Shown here piece by piece: positions 25,019 to 32,683 of a DNA stretch of 64,000 bases; position 1 is the stretch's first letter; each line of letters opens with the position of its first letter. Source of the DNA: an uncultured Lachnospiraceae bacterium (GTDB lineage: Bacteria; Bacillota; Clostridia; Lachnospirales; Lachnospiraceae); NCBI GenBank assembly GCA_934394615.1, contig CAKRRJ010000001.1:21522-85521 (forward strand), given 5' to 3'. The notes beneath the pieces were generated by a model. That model saw only the letters and a list, made by a program, of their open reading frames with translations. It was not told where the DNA came from and made no database searches. The position numbers and the translations under genes are program-made.

Positions 25019-26458
25019 ATGATAAAATTTGGCACTGGTGGCTGGAGAGCCATCATTGGCGAAGAATTTACCAAGGAAAATATTCAGAAACTTGCGTTAG
25101 CCATGTGTTTGAAAATCAAGGCAGAGCATGTAGAGGACAAGCCGGTCGTGATCGGCTATGACCGTCGTTTCCTTTCCAAGGAAGCTGTCATCTGGGCGTG
25201 TGAGATCTTTGGGCAGCAGGGAATTCAGGTGCTGTTTGTGGACCGCAGTTCCCCGACACCGCTCGTTATGTTCTACGTTATGAAGCATGACTTAAGTTAT
25301 GGCATGATGGTGACGGCCAGCCATAACCCGGCTATCTACAACGGTATTAAGGTATTCACCAGAGGCGGCCGTGACGCGGATGAGCATCAGACTGCGGATA
25401 TTGAAAGATATCTTGAGCAGGCAGACAAGCTTTATGTTCCGGCTCCGGAAGAAAATGGACAGATGCCGCCGCACGCATATCTGGATCTTGTAAAGAGCGG
25501 AAAGGTTGTGGAGATGAATCCGATGAACGAATATCTCGACAATATTATCTCGCTTATCAATCTGGATGCCATCCGGGAGCGTGACCTGCGAATTGCGATC
25601 GATCCGATGTACGGTGTGAGCCTCACGGCACTCTGCACCATTCTTTCCATCGCGCGCTGCACGGTCGAGACGATCAACTCCCAGCATGATACGCTGTTTG
25701 GCGGAAAGATGCCGGCTCCGACGGAGAGCACGCTGCGCAACCTTCAGAACTACGTTCTGGACCGCTACTGCGACATTGGCATCGCGACCGATGGGGATGC
25801 GGACCGCCTGGGCGTAATCGACGATAAGGGCCATTACCTGCATGCGAATACCATTCTGGTTATGCTGTATTACTATCTGTTAAAATACCGCGGATGGCGC
25901 GGGCCGGCGGTGCGCAACATTTCCACTACGCATGTGCTCGATAAAGTGGCCGAAAGCTTTGGGCAGAAGTGCTATGAGGTTCCGGTTGGTTTTAAGTACA
26001 TTTCCGCAAAGATGCAGGAGACCGATGCCATTATTGGCGGCGAATCTTCCGGTGGTTTGACTGTGAAGGGGCACATCCACGGCAAGGACGGCATTTACGC
26101 GGCGTCCCTTCTGGTTGAAATGATGGCGGTGACCGGTAAGAAGCTTTCTGAGATTGCGGAGGATATCCGCAAAGAGTACGGCGAAATCCACATGGAAGAG
26201 CGCGCGTACCGCTTTACCGCAGAGGAGAAGGAGCGTATCCACGGAACACTGATGATCGACAAGGCACTGCCGGAGATCCCGTTTGAAGTGGATCATGTTT
26301 CCTATCTGGACGGCTGCAAGGTTTACTTAAAGAATGGAGGATGGGTCAGCGTCCGTTTCTCCGGAACGGAACCGCTGCTTCGCATTTTCTGCGAGATGGC
26401 GACGGAGCATGAAGCTGTGATGCTCTGCGAGCTTTTTGAAAAATTCCTGGGACTGTAG
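25019..26458 (+). CDS. Phosphohexomutase (phosphoglucomutase/phosphomannomutase family)
   Basis: 479 aa, alpha-D-phosphohexomutase superfamily. Catalytic phosphoserine S101 in VTASHNPAIYNG, metal loop ATDGDADRLG, sugar loop GGESSGG and phosphate loop RFSGTEPLLR are all present. It interconverts hexose 1- and 6-phosphates. Its place directly after the transporter (15 bases, ribosome site TTGGAGG) suggests that the imported compound is, or becomes, a hexose phosphate. The exact sugar is not decidable. A hairpin follows the gene. Confidence 0.93.
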   Translation: MIKFGTGGWRAIIGEEFTKENIQKLALAMCLKIKAEHVEDKPVVIGYDRRFLSKEAVIWACEIFGQQGIQVLFVDRSSPTPLVMFYVMKHDLSYGMMVTASHNPAIYNGIKVFTRGGRDADEHQTADIERYLEQADKLYVPAPEENGQMPPHAYLDLVKSGKVVEMNPMNEYLDNIISLINLDAIRERDLRIAIDPMYGVSLTALCTILSIARCTVETINSQHDTLFGGKMPAPTESTLRNLQNYVLDRYCDIGIATDGDADRLGVIDDKGHYLHANTILVMLYYYLLKYRGWRGPAVRNISTTHVLDKVAESFGQKCYEVPVGFKYISAKMQETDAIIGGESSGGLTVKGHIHGKDGIYAASLLVEMMAVTGKKLSEIAEDIRKEYGEIHMEERAYRFTAEEKERIHGTLMIDKALPEIPFEVDHVSYLDGCKVYLKNGGWVSVRFSGTEPLLRIFCEMATEHEAVMLCELFEKFLGL

Positions 26459-26464
26459 TCCCAT

Positions 26465-26538
26465 AAAATCCCCGTTTTCCGGTTATTTCTGCTATAATGT
26501 AACGAGTGGAAAAATTACCGGCGAATGGGGATTTTTTT
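26465..26538 (+). terminator. Long-range hairpin after the mutase, with an internal promoter
   Basis: AAAATCCCC (26465-26473) pairs with GGGGATTTT (26527-26535) and CCGGT with ACCGG, leading into a run of eight Ts. A TGCTATAAT extended -10 (26490-26498) lies in the loop and would start the binding-lipoprotein/kinase transcript. Confidence 0.55.
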
Positions 26539-26607
26539 TGTATGATAGGAAATTGCGCCCTATCATACAAAAACGCTCCGCGGGAATGCGCCAAGGCACA
26601 TTCTTTT
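26538..26607 (+). repeat. Dispersed hairpin repeat, copy 1
   Basis: A 12-bp perfect inverted repeat (26538-26549 with 26559-26570) is followed by AACGCTCCGCG and a second imperfect hairpin GAATGCGCC/GGCACATTC ending in Ts. The same layout recurs at 37809-37941 with changed but still complementary arms. It begins directly at a terminator T-run. Confidence 0.75.
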
Positions 26608-26628
26608 TACTTTACGGGGGAGTGCAGG

Positions 26629-27774
26629 ATGAAGAGAAAGAGTGAATGGGGAAAAACGGGAAGGACGAAACCGGAAGCGATGAAGCAGGCAGTGCAGATG
26701 GCAGCTGGTTTGGAACTGTCCAGGTTTCTGCTGGCGGCAGTTTCGGCACTGGTGCTGAGCGGTTGTTATCATGCAAAAGAGCAGCCGCCTCTTCCGGAAA
26801 CAGCGGATCTTGTGATCTGTACAGATCTGGAAACAGCGGTTTATGAGCCGGTGGTGAAGGAATTTGAGGAGCGTACCGGGCTGAGTGTGGAAGTGCTGGC
26901 GGGAACGGCCGGGGAAACCAGGCAGCGGTTTCTGGATGCGTGGAAGCAGGAAGAGGTGACTGCACAGGGGCAGCAGGAAGAGCGTGCTTCAAACGCGGAC
27001 GCAGAGGAGACATGGGATCTGGCGTTTGGTGTGAGCGCAGAACTTTTAGAGGAGTATCGTGAACTCTGGCTTCCGTATGAGAGTACTCAGTTAGAAGAGC
27101 TGGATGCCAGATACAGTTCCAAAGAGCATGCCTGGACGGGATTTTCGGTATTGCCGCTTGTGATCATGTATAACACGAATGTGGTGACCTATCGTGAACT
27201 TCCGGTTGGCTGGGAGAGCCTGCTGGAACCAAGGTGGCAGGGGCATGTGGCATTTGCGGACCCGGAACAGTCGGATATGTCGGCTGCTGCGCTGGCGGCT
27301 GCCCTGTTGGCCTGTCCGGACCGGCCGGATTATCTGAAGGCGCTTGTGGAAAATTTAAACGGCATGGTGTCAGATAGTGATGCGCAGGTGAATGAGGGGA
27401 TTCTGGATGGACGCGATTCTGTTGGGGTGACAACTGAGGCAGCGGCACAGACGCTTCACAGCAGCGGTGCGGATATCGATTATATCTACCCGGAGGAAGG
27501 AACCCTTCTGGTGGTAGATGGCACGGCAATTCGCGCGGGAAACAGCCACCCGGATGCCGCGCAGGCTTTTCTGGAATTTACCGTAAGCCGGGATACGCAG
27601 AAAATCCTGTTATCCAGCCAGAACCGGCGTCCGGTGCGCCGAGATATTGCGATGGAAAAAGGCATGGATCCGCTGGAGAGGCTGCCGCTTCTGGAGGCAG
27701 ATGAAGAAAGATGTCTGGAAAAAAAGCGGGAGGCACTTTCTGAGTGGGAAAAACTGCGGGGAGGTGCCTCATGA
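26629..27774 (+). CDS. Second solute-binding lipoprotein, probably the sensor partner of the YesM-type kinase
   Basis: 381 aa from ATG 26629 (GGGGGAGTGCAGG upstream); a start at the Met in EAMKQAV (residue 18) would give a more usual signal length. The lipobox VLSGC puts Cys at 46. The binding domain (ADLVICTDLETAVYEPVVKEFEERTG) matches the transport binding protein at 21035, including the closing NRRPVRRDIAMEKGM. It has no permease of its own and overlaps the histidine kinase gene by four bases, the arrangement seen for PgtC with PgtB in Salmonella phosphoglycerate sensing. A role as extracellular ligand sensor is inferred. Confidence 0.85.
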   Translation: MKRKSEWGKTGRTKPEAMKQAVQMAAGLELSRFLLAAVSALVLSGCYHAKEQPPLPETADLVICTDLETAVYEPVVKEFEERTGLSVEVLAGTAGETRQRFLDAWKQEEVTAQGQQEERASNADAEETWDLAFGVSAELLEEYRELWLPYESTQLEELDARYSSKEHAWTGFSVLPLVIMYNTNVVTYRELPVGWESLLEPRWQGHVAFADPEQSDMSAAALAAALLACPDRPDYLKALVENLNGMVSDSDAQVNEGILDGRDSVGVTTEAAAQTLHSSGADIDYIYPEEGTLLVVDGTAIRAGNSHPDAAQAFLEFTVSRDTQKILLSSQNRRPVRRDIAMEKGMDPLERLPLLEADEERCLEKKREALSEWEKLRGGAS

Positions 27775-29486
27775 AAAATCGTATGACGCTTTCATTCCGG
27801 GGACGTGTGTTTCTGGCAAGTTTTCTGGTAACGCTGGTCCCGCTCGTATTATCGAGCGTAGTCATGCTGCGCCTGTTTACGGCATCCCTGAACCGGCAGA
27901 GTGAGCAGGAAGCAAACGGACAGATTGAGGAGATCCGCAGCCGTTTTGGCACGCTTCTTGATGATTGTGAGGAGACGTGCCGCACCCTGACGCAGGATGG
28001 CTCGGTGTCCCGCTATATGATCGATACGACTACGGTTGAGATGCAGCGCGGTATGTATGTCTCGCTTTACCAGGCTTCGCAGGAAATCTACGGCCATGCG
28101 CAGGTCAGTGTGTATGATGTGGGCGGAAAACTGCGTTTTACGACAGATACGCTGCCGCGTGCGGATTTTCTCCCGGTTTACTGGGGAGTTTTGAAAAAAG
28201 CATCCGGGCGCGAGGGCATGACATGGTACCGGACGGACCCGTATCTGCCGCTGACGGATTCCCGTGTGCTCATGCAGGGCGCGTACCCGATTGAGAATTC
28301 GAGCGGTGCCAGAACGGGCTATCTGCTCCTGGATTTTACCAGGGAAAATTTTGATAATATATTCAGCGGGTTTTATTCGAGGACGGATACCATTCTGCTT
28401 CTGGATCCGCACGGGAGGCTCCTTTACTGTTCCAGACCGGATTATGACGAGAAAAAGATGAATGAGATTGTGGACCGGCTGCGGGAAAACGAGTCTGCCG
28501 GAGCAGAAGAAGAGGATGCGCGGTATCTGTGGGTGCAGGAGCCGGAACGTGGATTCTATGTAATCCTCAGCCGGCAGGCACCCATCAGTGCGCCTGCCAT
28601 GCAGACCATGGGTACAGTAATTCTGTCGCTGTCACTGCTTGGCCTGATCCTCTGCACCATAATTTCGGGTGTGCTGACAAGAAGTATTACAAAGCCGGTC
28701 AGCCAGCTTGACAAGGCCATGGAAAAGGTCAAGGCGGGTGATCTGGGCATTCGTGTCTACAGCAGCCGGACCGATGAGCTGGGGCGTTTAACCGACAGCT
28801 TTAATGGCATGGTCAGCGATTTGAAAACATATCTGGAAGATAAGGTGCAGCAGCAGAAAGATTTAAACGAGACGACGCTGCGCCTGTACCAGACCCAGTT
28901 GAACCCGCATTTTCTGTATAATACGCTGGACACGATTAAGTGGAATGCCAAGATCAACCAGATTCCGGAGATTGCAGTGCTGGCGGAAAATCTTGCGGTG
29001 ATCCTTCGAAAGAGCATTTCCAGCAAACCATTTATCCCGCTGCGGGAAGAACTGGATACGATCGACAGTTATATCCGCATCCAGAAAATCCGCTTCAGCG
29101 GCCGCTTCCTGTATGAGACAGAGATCCCGGATCTTCTGGAGGAGAGCATGATCCCAAAGATGATCTTACAGCCGCTTGTGGAAAATGCGATCATTCACGG
29201 GTTAGATGGCTGCGATAACGGTTATATCTGTATTTACGCGGCGCAGAAGGACGGTGTGCTCAGCATTTCAGTGACGGATGACGGCTGCGGCATGAGCCAG
29301 GATATGGTGGACTGGATCAATAGTCCGGTACCTGCAAAGCGGGACGGGCATCTGGGACTGTATAACGTCATCCAGATCCTGAAAATCTATTATGGAGACG
29401 AATATGGCATGCATGCGGTGGTAGAGGAAGATGGAACGACCGTAACGCTGCGGCTGCCATTTCGAAAGGACGGGGAACATGTATAA
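27771..29486 (+). CDS. Sensor histidine kinase, YesM type
   Basis: 571 aa. Membrane segments near residues 12-34 and 278-302 enclose a large extracellular sensor region; a HAMP linker (SRSITKPVSQLDKAMEKVKAGD) leads to a His_kinase domain with phospho-acceptor H380 in QLNPHFLYNTLDTIKW, then an ATPase domain (MILQPLVENAIIHGLDG, SVTDDGCGM, GLYNVIQ). It autophosphorylates and passes phosphate to the AraC-type regulator encoded next, with an eight-base overlap. ATG 27771 overlaps the lipoprotein gene TGA and follows GGGGAGG. Confidence 0.93.
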   Translation: MKNRMTLSFRGRVFLASFLVTLVPLVLSSVVMLRLFTASLNRQSEQEANGQIEEIRSRFGTLLDDCEETCRTLTQDGSVSRYMIDTTTVEMQRGMYVSLYQASQEIYGHAQVSVYDVGGKLRFTTDTLPRADFLPVYWGVLKKASGREGMTWYRTDPYLPLTDSRVLMQGAYPIENSSGARTGYLLLDFTRENFDNIFSGFYSRTDTILLLDPHGRLLYCSRPDYDEKKMNEIVDRLRENESAGAEEEDARYLWVQEPERGFYVILSRQAPISAPAMQTMGTVILSLSLLGLILCTIISGVLTRSITKPVSQLDKAMEKVKAGDLGIRVYSSRTDELGRLTDSFNGMVSDLKTYLEDKVQQQKDLNETTLRLYQTQLNPHFLYNTLDTIKWNAKINQIPEIAVLAENLAVILRKSISSKPFIPLREELDTIDSYIRIQKIRFSGRFLYETEIPDLLEESMIPKMILQPLVENAIIHGLDGCDNGYICIYAAQKDGVLSISVTDDGCGMSQDMVDWINSPVPAKRDGHLGLYNVIQILKIYYGDEYGMHAVVEEDGTTVTLRLPFRKDGEHV

Positions 29487-30234
29487 AGTAGTAGTGGTGG
29501 AAGATGAGACCATGGCGCGCAAGGGCATCATTCTGACAATCGACTGGTCGGCGCTCGGCTGTGTGGTAGTCGGGGAGGCCGCCAATGGGGAGGAAGGGGC
29601 GGCGCTTGTAGCGCGCCTTGCCCCGGACATTGTGGTGACCGATGTGAAGATGCCGCGCATGGATGGCGTGGAGATGATCACAAAGCTGCGTGCGGAAGGC
29701 TGCACGGCAAAGTTCATTATCCTCACGGCATACAGTGATTTTAAGTACGCGCAGAGCGCGCTGCGCCTGGGGGTGAGCGATTACCTGTTAAAGCCGCTCA
29801 AGGACGGCGAGCTGGAGGATGTGGTCCGTCATATTCAGGGGCAGGAGCAGAATCGTGAGGCACAGGCGGCAGCAGATGCCCCGTTGCTCCGTTTAAATCC
29901 GGTGAAAAATACGAAGAACAAATATGTGGAGCAGGCGGTACAGCTCATCCGGGAACATTACCGGGAGGATATCAATATCAGTACGGTTGCCGGGGAACTG
30001 GAGATCAGCGAAGGGTATTTGAGCCGCGTGTTCAAGAAAGAGACGGATTATACGTTTACCAGTTATCTGACGCTGTACCGCATGAAGATTGCCATGAACC
30101 TGTTGAAGGACTGCAGGGTTAAGGTGTATGAGGTGGCAGAGCAGGTTGGCTATTCTGACACTGCGTATTTCAGCGCTCAGTTTAAAAAGGTGACCGGGAT
30201 CTCGCCATCGGAATATCAGGACCGGAGCCGGTAA
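29479..30234 (+). CDS. Response regulator with AraC-type DNA-binding domain, YesN type
   Basis: 251 aa. Receiver domain residues 1-120 with the acidic pair E8-D9, phospho-acceptor D55 (VVTDVKMPRMDG) and KPLKDGE; two AraC-type helix-turn-helix units at about 150-250 (INISTVAGELEISEGYLSRVF and VYEVAEQVGYSDTAYFSAQF). It is the cognate partner of the kinase gene it overlaps. Likely targets are the direct repeats at 20841-20876 before the binding-protein gene, which sit where an AraC activator would replace the -35; this is inference from layout. Confidence 0.94.
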   Translation: MYKVVVVEDETMARKGIILTIDWSALGCVVVGEAANGEEGAALVARLAPDIVVTDVKMPRMDGVEMITKLRAEGCTAKFIILTAYSDFKYAQSALRLGVSDYLLKPLKDGELEDVVRHIQGQEQNREAQAAADAPLLRLNPVKNTKNKYVEQAVQLIREHYREDINISTVAGELEISEGYLSRVFKKETDYTFTSYLTLYRMKIAMNLLKDCRVKVYEVAEQVGYSDTAYFSAQFKKVTGISPSEYQDRSR

Positions 30235-30275
30235 AATAGTACAAAAAGAAATACAAAAAAATTTGAAAAAAGGGG

Positions 30276-30328
30276 TTGCAAAAAAAGTTAGCCTATGCTA
30301 ATATAATGACAGTTAGCCGCAACTAACT
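30276..30328 (+). promoter_or_regulatory. Promoter with two palindromic operators
   Basis: TTGCAA (30276-30281) with TAATAT (30299-30304, 17-base spacer) overlaps TTAGC-ctat-GCTAA (30288-30301). A second palindrome AGTTAG-ccgcaa-CTAACT (30311-30328) lies at the expected start site. The TTAGC/GCTAA half-sites recall DtxR-family metal-repressor boxes, but no regulator is encoded beside them. Confidence 0.55.
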
Positions 30329-30425
30329 ACATGTGAATATTCTATACATTTCGTCTGGTTTCATCTGACCCGTGAAATCAGAAACTCAACTCCTAAACAG
30401 AAAGCACGCGCGAGCGTGCTTTTTG
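30305..30425 (+). ncRNA. Candidate short untranslated transcript or attenuated leader
   Basis: From the promoter at 30276 to the terminator at 30401 there are about 110 bases with no open frame (the one ATG runs directly into TGA) and no ribosome site. It could be a small RNA or a leader for the histidine kinase gene at 30502. Ends are inferred. Confidence 0.4.
30401..30425 (+). terminator. Rho-independent terminator
   Basis: A 9-bp stem AAAGCACGC/GCGTGCTTT around loop GCGA, merging into TTTTT, 77 bases before the histidine kinase start. Confidence 0.85.
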
Positions 30426-30501
30426 TTGTTTCATGAGATCATTTTATGGTAGAATGGGTTTTGAGAAATACAAATTCAGGACAGGGAGTGCGGCGGCAGT
30501 T

Positions 30502-31908
30502 ATGAAACATTCATTATACTATAAATTTATACTTGGATACCTGGTGTTTGGCCTGCTGGGGTTTGCGGCCATTGCGACGTTTTCCGCGCAGCTGATGAAC
30601 CGGAATCAGGTGAAAAGCCAGGCGGAGGCCATGTACGATGAGGCAAGCCTGATCGCGTCCGCTTACAGCAGCGTTTATCAGGGCAACAAACAGGACCTGG
30701 ATTCGGTTTACCCACAGCTTCAGGCGGTGGCAAAGTTTGTTCGGGCAAAGATTTGGGTGGTTGACCGGCAGGGCGTGATTGTGGTGGACAGTGAGCAGAA
30801 CGCGCACGCGGGAACTGTGATCGAGGATTTTGATCCGACGGCAACCGGGAACAAATCATACTGCACCGGCTCCTATTACGGATTGTTTCCGTATGAAGTC
30901 CTGAGCGTATCAGCTCCCATCACGGGAAATTACAATACATACGGCTATGTACTGGTACATCTGCCCATGAGCGTGGTGTGGGAGATGAGCAACTCCAACC
31001 TGAATGTGGTCTACATCACTGGAGGCATTCTGTTTATTTTGTCACTGATCATTTTGCTGGTGTTTACCAACACCGTGTACTTCCCGTTAAAGAAGATTAC
31101 GGAAGGCGCAAATGAATATGCGGCCGGCAATCTGGATTACCGGATCGACTTAAACAGCCGGGATGAGATGGGCTATCTTGCCGGAACCTTAAACTATATG
31201 TCCGGGGAGTTAAACAAGCTCGAAGAATACCAGAGAAACTTTATTGCCAATGTTTCGCACGATTTCCGCTCGCCGCTTACTTCCATCAAGGGGTATCTGG
31301 AGGCGATCATCGACGGAACCATTCCGCCGGAAATGTACGAAAAGTACCTGACCAGAGTCATTTCGGAGACGGAGCGTTTAACCAAGCTGACGCAGGGCAT
31401 GCTGACGCTGAACTCGCTGGACAGCAAGGGGTATCTGTCCCGCTCAAGTTTTGATATCAACCGCATCATCAAGGACACGGCAGCATCGTTTGAGGGAACC
31501 TGCGGCAAAAAGAACATCAACTTTGAACTGACGTTTTCGGATAATATCCAGATGGTCTACGCGGATCTTGGAAAGATCCAGCAGGTACTCTACAACCTGA
31601 TTGATAATGCGATCAAGTTCAGCCACCAGGATTCCACAATTTATATCCAGACCCGCATAAAAAATGAAAAGATCTTCGTCTCAGTGAAGGATACGGGAAT
31701 CGGCATCCCAAAGGACAGTGTGAAGAAAGTCTTCGACCGATTCTACAAATCTGATCTGTCGCGGGGAAAGGATAAGAAGGGAACCGGACTTGGACTGGCA
31801 ATCGTAAAAGAGATCATTCAGGCACACGGGGAAAACATCGATGTAGTCAGCACGGAAGGGGTTGGCTCGGAATTTATTTTTTCCCTGCCGCTGGCAACCA
31901 ATCTGTAG
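30502..31908 (+). CDS. Sensor histidine kinase (HAMP, HisKA)
   Basis: 468 aa from ATG 30502 (MKHSLYYKFILGYLVFG). Two membrane helices (about 8-30 and 166-190) flank an extracellular sensor domain of about 135 residues. HAMP region, dimerisation domain with H253 in FIANVSHDFRSPLTSIKG, then ATPase boxes LYNLIDNAIKFS, VKDTGIGIP and GTGLGLAIVKEI. It is an EnvZ/PhoR-class kinase. Its likely partner is the OmpR-type regulator encoded on the opposite strand immediately downstream, an unusual tail-to-tail arrangement. Signal unknown. Confidence 0.92.
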   Translation: MKHSLYYKFILGYLVFGLLGFAAIATFSAQLMNRNQVKSQAEAMYDEASLIASAYSSVYQGNKQDLDSVYPQLQAVAKFVRAKIWVVDRQGVIVVDSEQNAHAGTVIEDFDPTATGNKSYCTGSYYGLFPYEVLSVSAPITGNYNTYGYVLVHLPMSVVWEMSNSNLNVVYITGGILFILSLIILLVFTNTVYFPLKKITEGANEYAAGNLDYRIDLNSRDEMGYLAGTLNYMSGELNKLEEYQRNFIANVSHDFRSPLTSIKGYLEAIIDGTIPPEMYEKYLTRVISETERLTKLTQGMLTLNSLDSKGYLSRSSFDINRIIKDTAASFEGTCGKKNINFELTFSDNIQMVYADLGKIQQVLYNLIDNAIKFSHQDSTIYIQTRIKNEKIFVSVKDTGIGIPKDSVKKVFDRFYKSDLSRGKDKKGTGLGLAIVKEIIQAHGENIDVVSTEGVGSEFIFSLPLATNL

Positions 31909-31961
31909 AAATAGAAAAGGGGCGAAAACCTGCGCAGCAGGTTTTCGCCCCTTTTCTATTT
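31909..31961. terminator. 25-bp perfect palindrome, bidirectional terminator
   Basis: 31909-31933 is the exact reverse complement of 31937-31961. It begins directly after the kinase stop and overlaps the stop and last codons of the converging regulator gene. Confidence 0.92.
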
Positions 31962-32666
31962 CCGGACTTCAAATTTGTATCCAATTCCCCATACTGTCGT
32001 GAGCGCCCAATTTGCGTGATCCTTAATCTTTTCGCGCAGGCGTTTGATATGTACGTCCACGGTGCGGGTATCGCCGATGTATTCATAACCCCAGATGTGA
32101 TCCAGAAGCTGTTCTCTGGTGAATACCTGGTTTGGTGAGGATGCCAGGAAATATAACAGCTCCAGTTCTTTCGGCGGCATTTCCACAGAATGGCCGCAAT
32201 AGGTAACGGCATAGTTTGTCAGGTTTACGGTCAGGTCCGGGTACTCCACATATTCACCCTGCTGGGCCGGAACCTGTGCAGCGGGTGCCGGTGCTGCCTG
32301 ATAGCGGCGGAGCACTGCTTTGACGCGTGCCACAAGTTCCTTGGAGTCGAACGGCTTGATCATATAGTCGTCCGCGCCAAGTTCCAGTCCCAGGACTTTG
32401 TCGAAAATCTCGCCCTTGGCAGACAGCATAATAATCGGTACCTGGGAAGAGGCGCGCAGCTCGCGGCAGACCTGGTAGCCGTCGATGCCTGGCAGCATCA
32501 GGTCCAGGAGAACCAGATTCGGCTTAAATTCCGGGAAGACTTTCAGAGCTTCCTCGCCATCGTTTACAATATAAGTTTCGTAGCATTCCTTCATCAGATA
32601 GAGAGAAATCAGTTCTGCGATGTTCTCATCATCATCTACGATCAAAATGCGCTGTTTTTCAGCCAT
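31956..32666 (-). CDS. OmpR/PhoB-family response regulator
   Basis: 236 aa. Receiver with D11-D12-D13, phospho-acceptor D55 (LVLLDLMLPGIDG) and KPFDSKELVARV; a proline/alanine/glutamine-rich linker (about 122-138) leads to a winged-helix DNA-binding domain (LTVNLTNYAVTYCG to RTVDVHIKRLREKI, then VWGIGYKFE). It is co-directional with mutS2, 17 bases downstream of it, and converges on the histidine kinase gene. Pairing with that kinase is inferred from proximity. Confidence 0.93.
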   Translation of the reverse strand: MAEKQRILIVDDDENIAELISLYLMKECYETYIVNDGEEALKVFPEFKPNLVLLDLMLPGIDGYQVCRELRASSQVPIIMLSAKGEIFDKVLGLELGADDYMIKPFDSKELVARVKAVLRRYQAAPAPAAQVPAQQGEYVEYPDLTVNLTNYAVTYCGHSVEMPPKELELLYFLASSPNQVFTREQLLDHIWGYEYIGDTRTVDVHIKRLREKIKDHANWALTTVWGIGYKFEVRK

Positions 32667-32683
32667 GTCTTTTTCCTCCCGGT

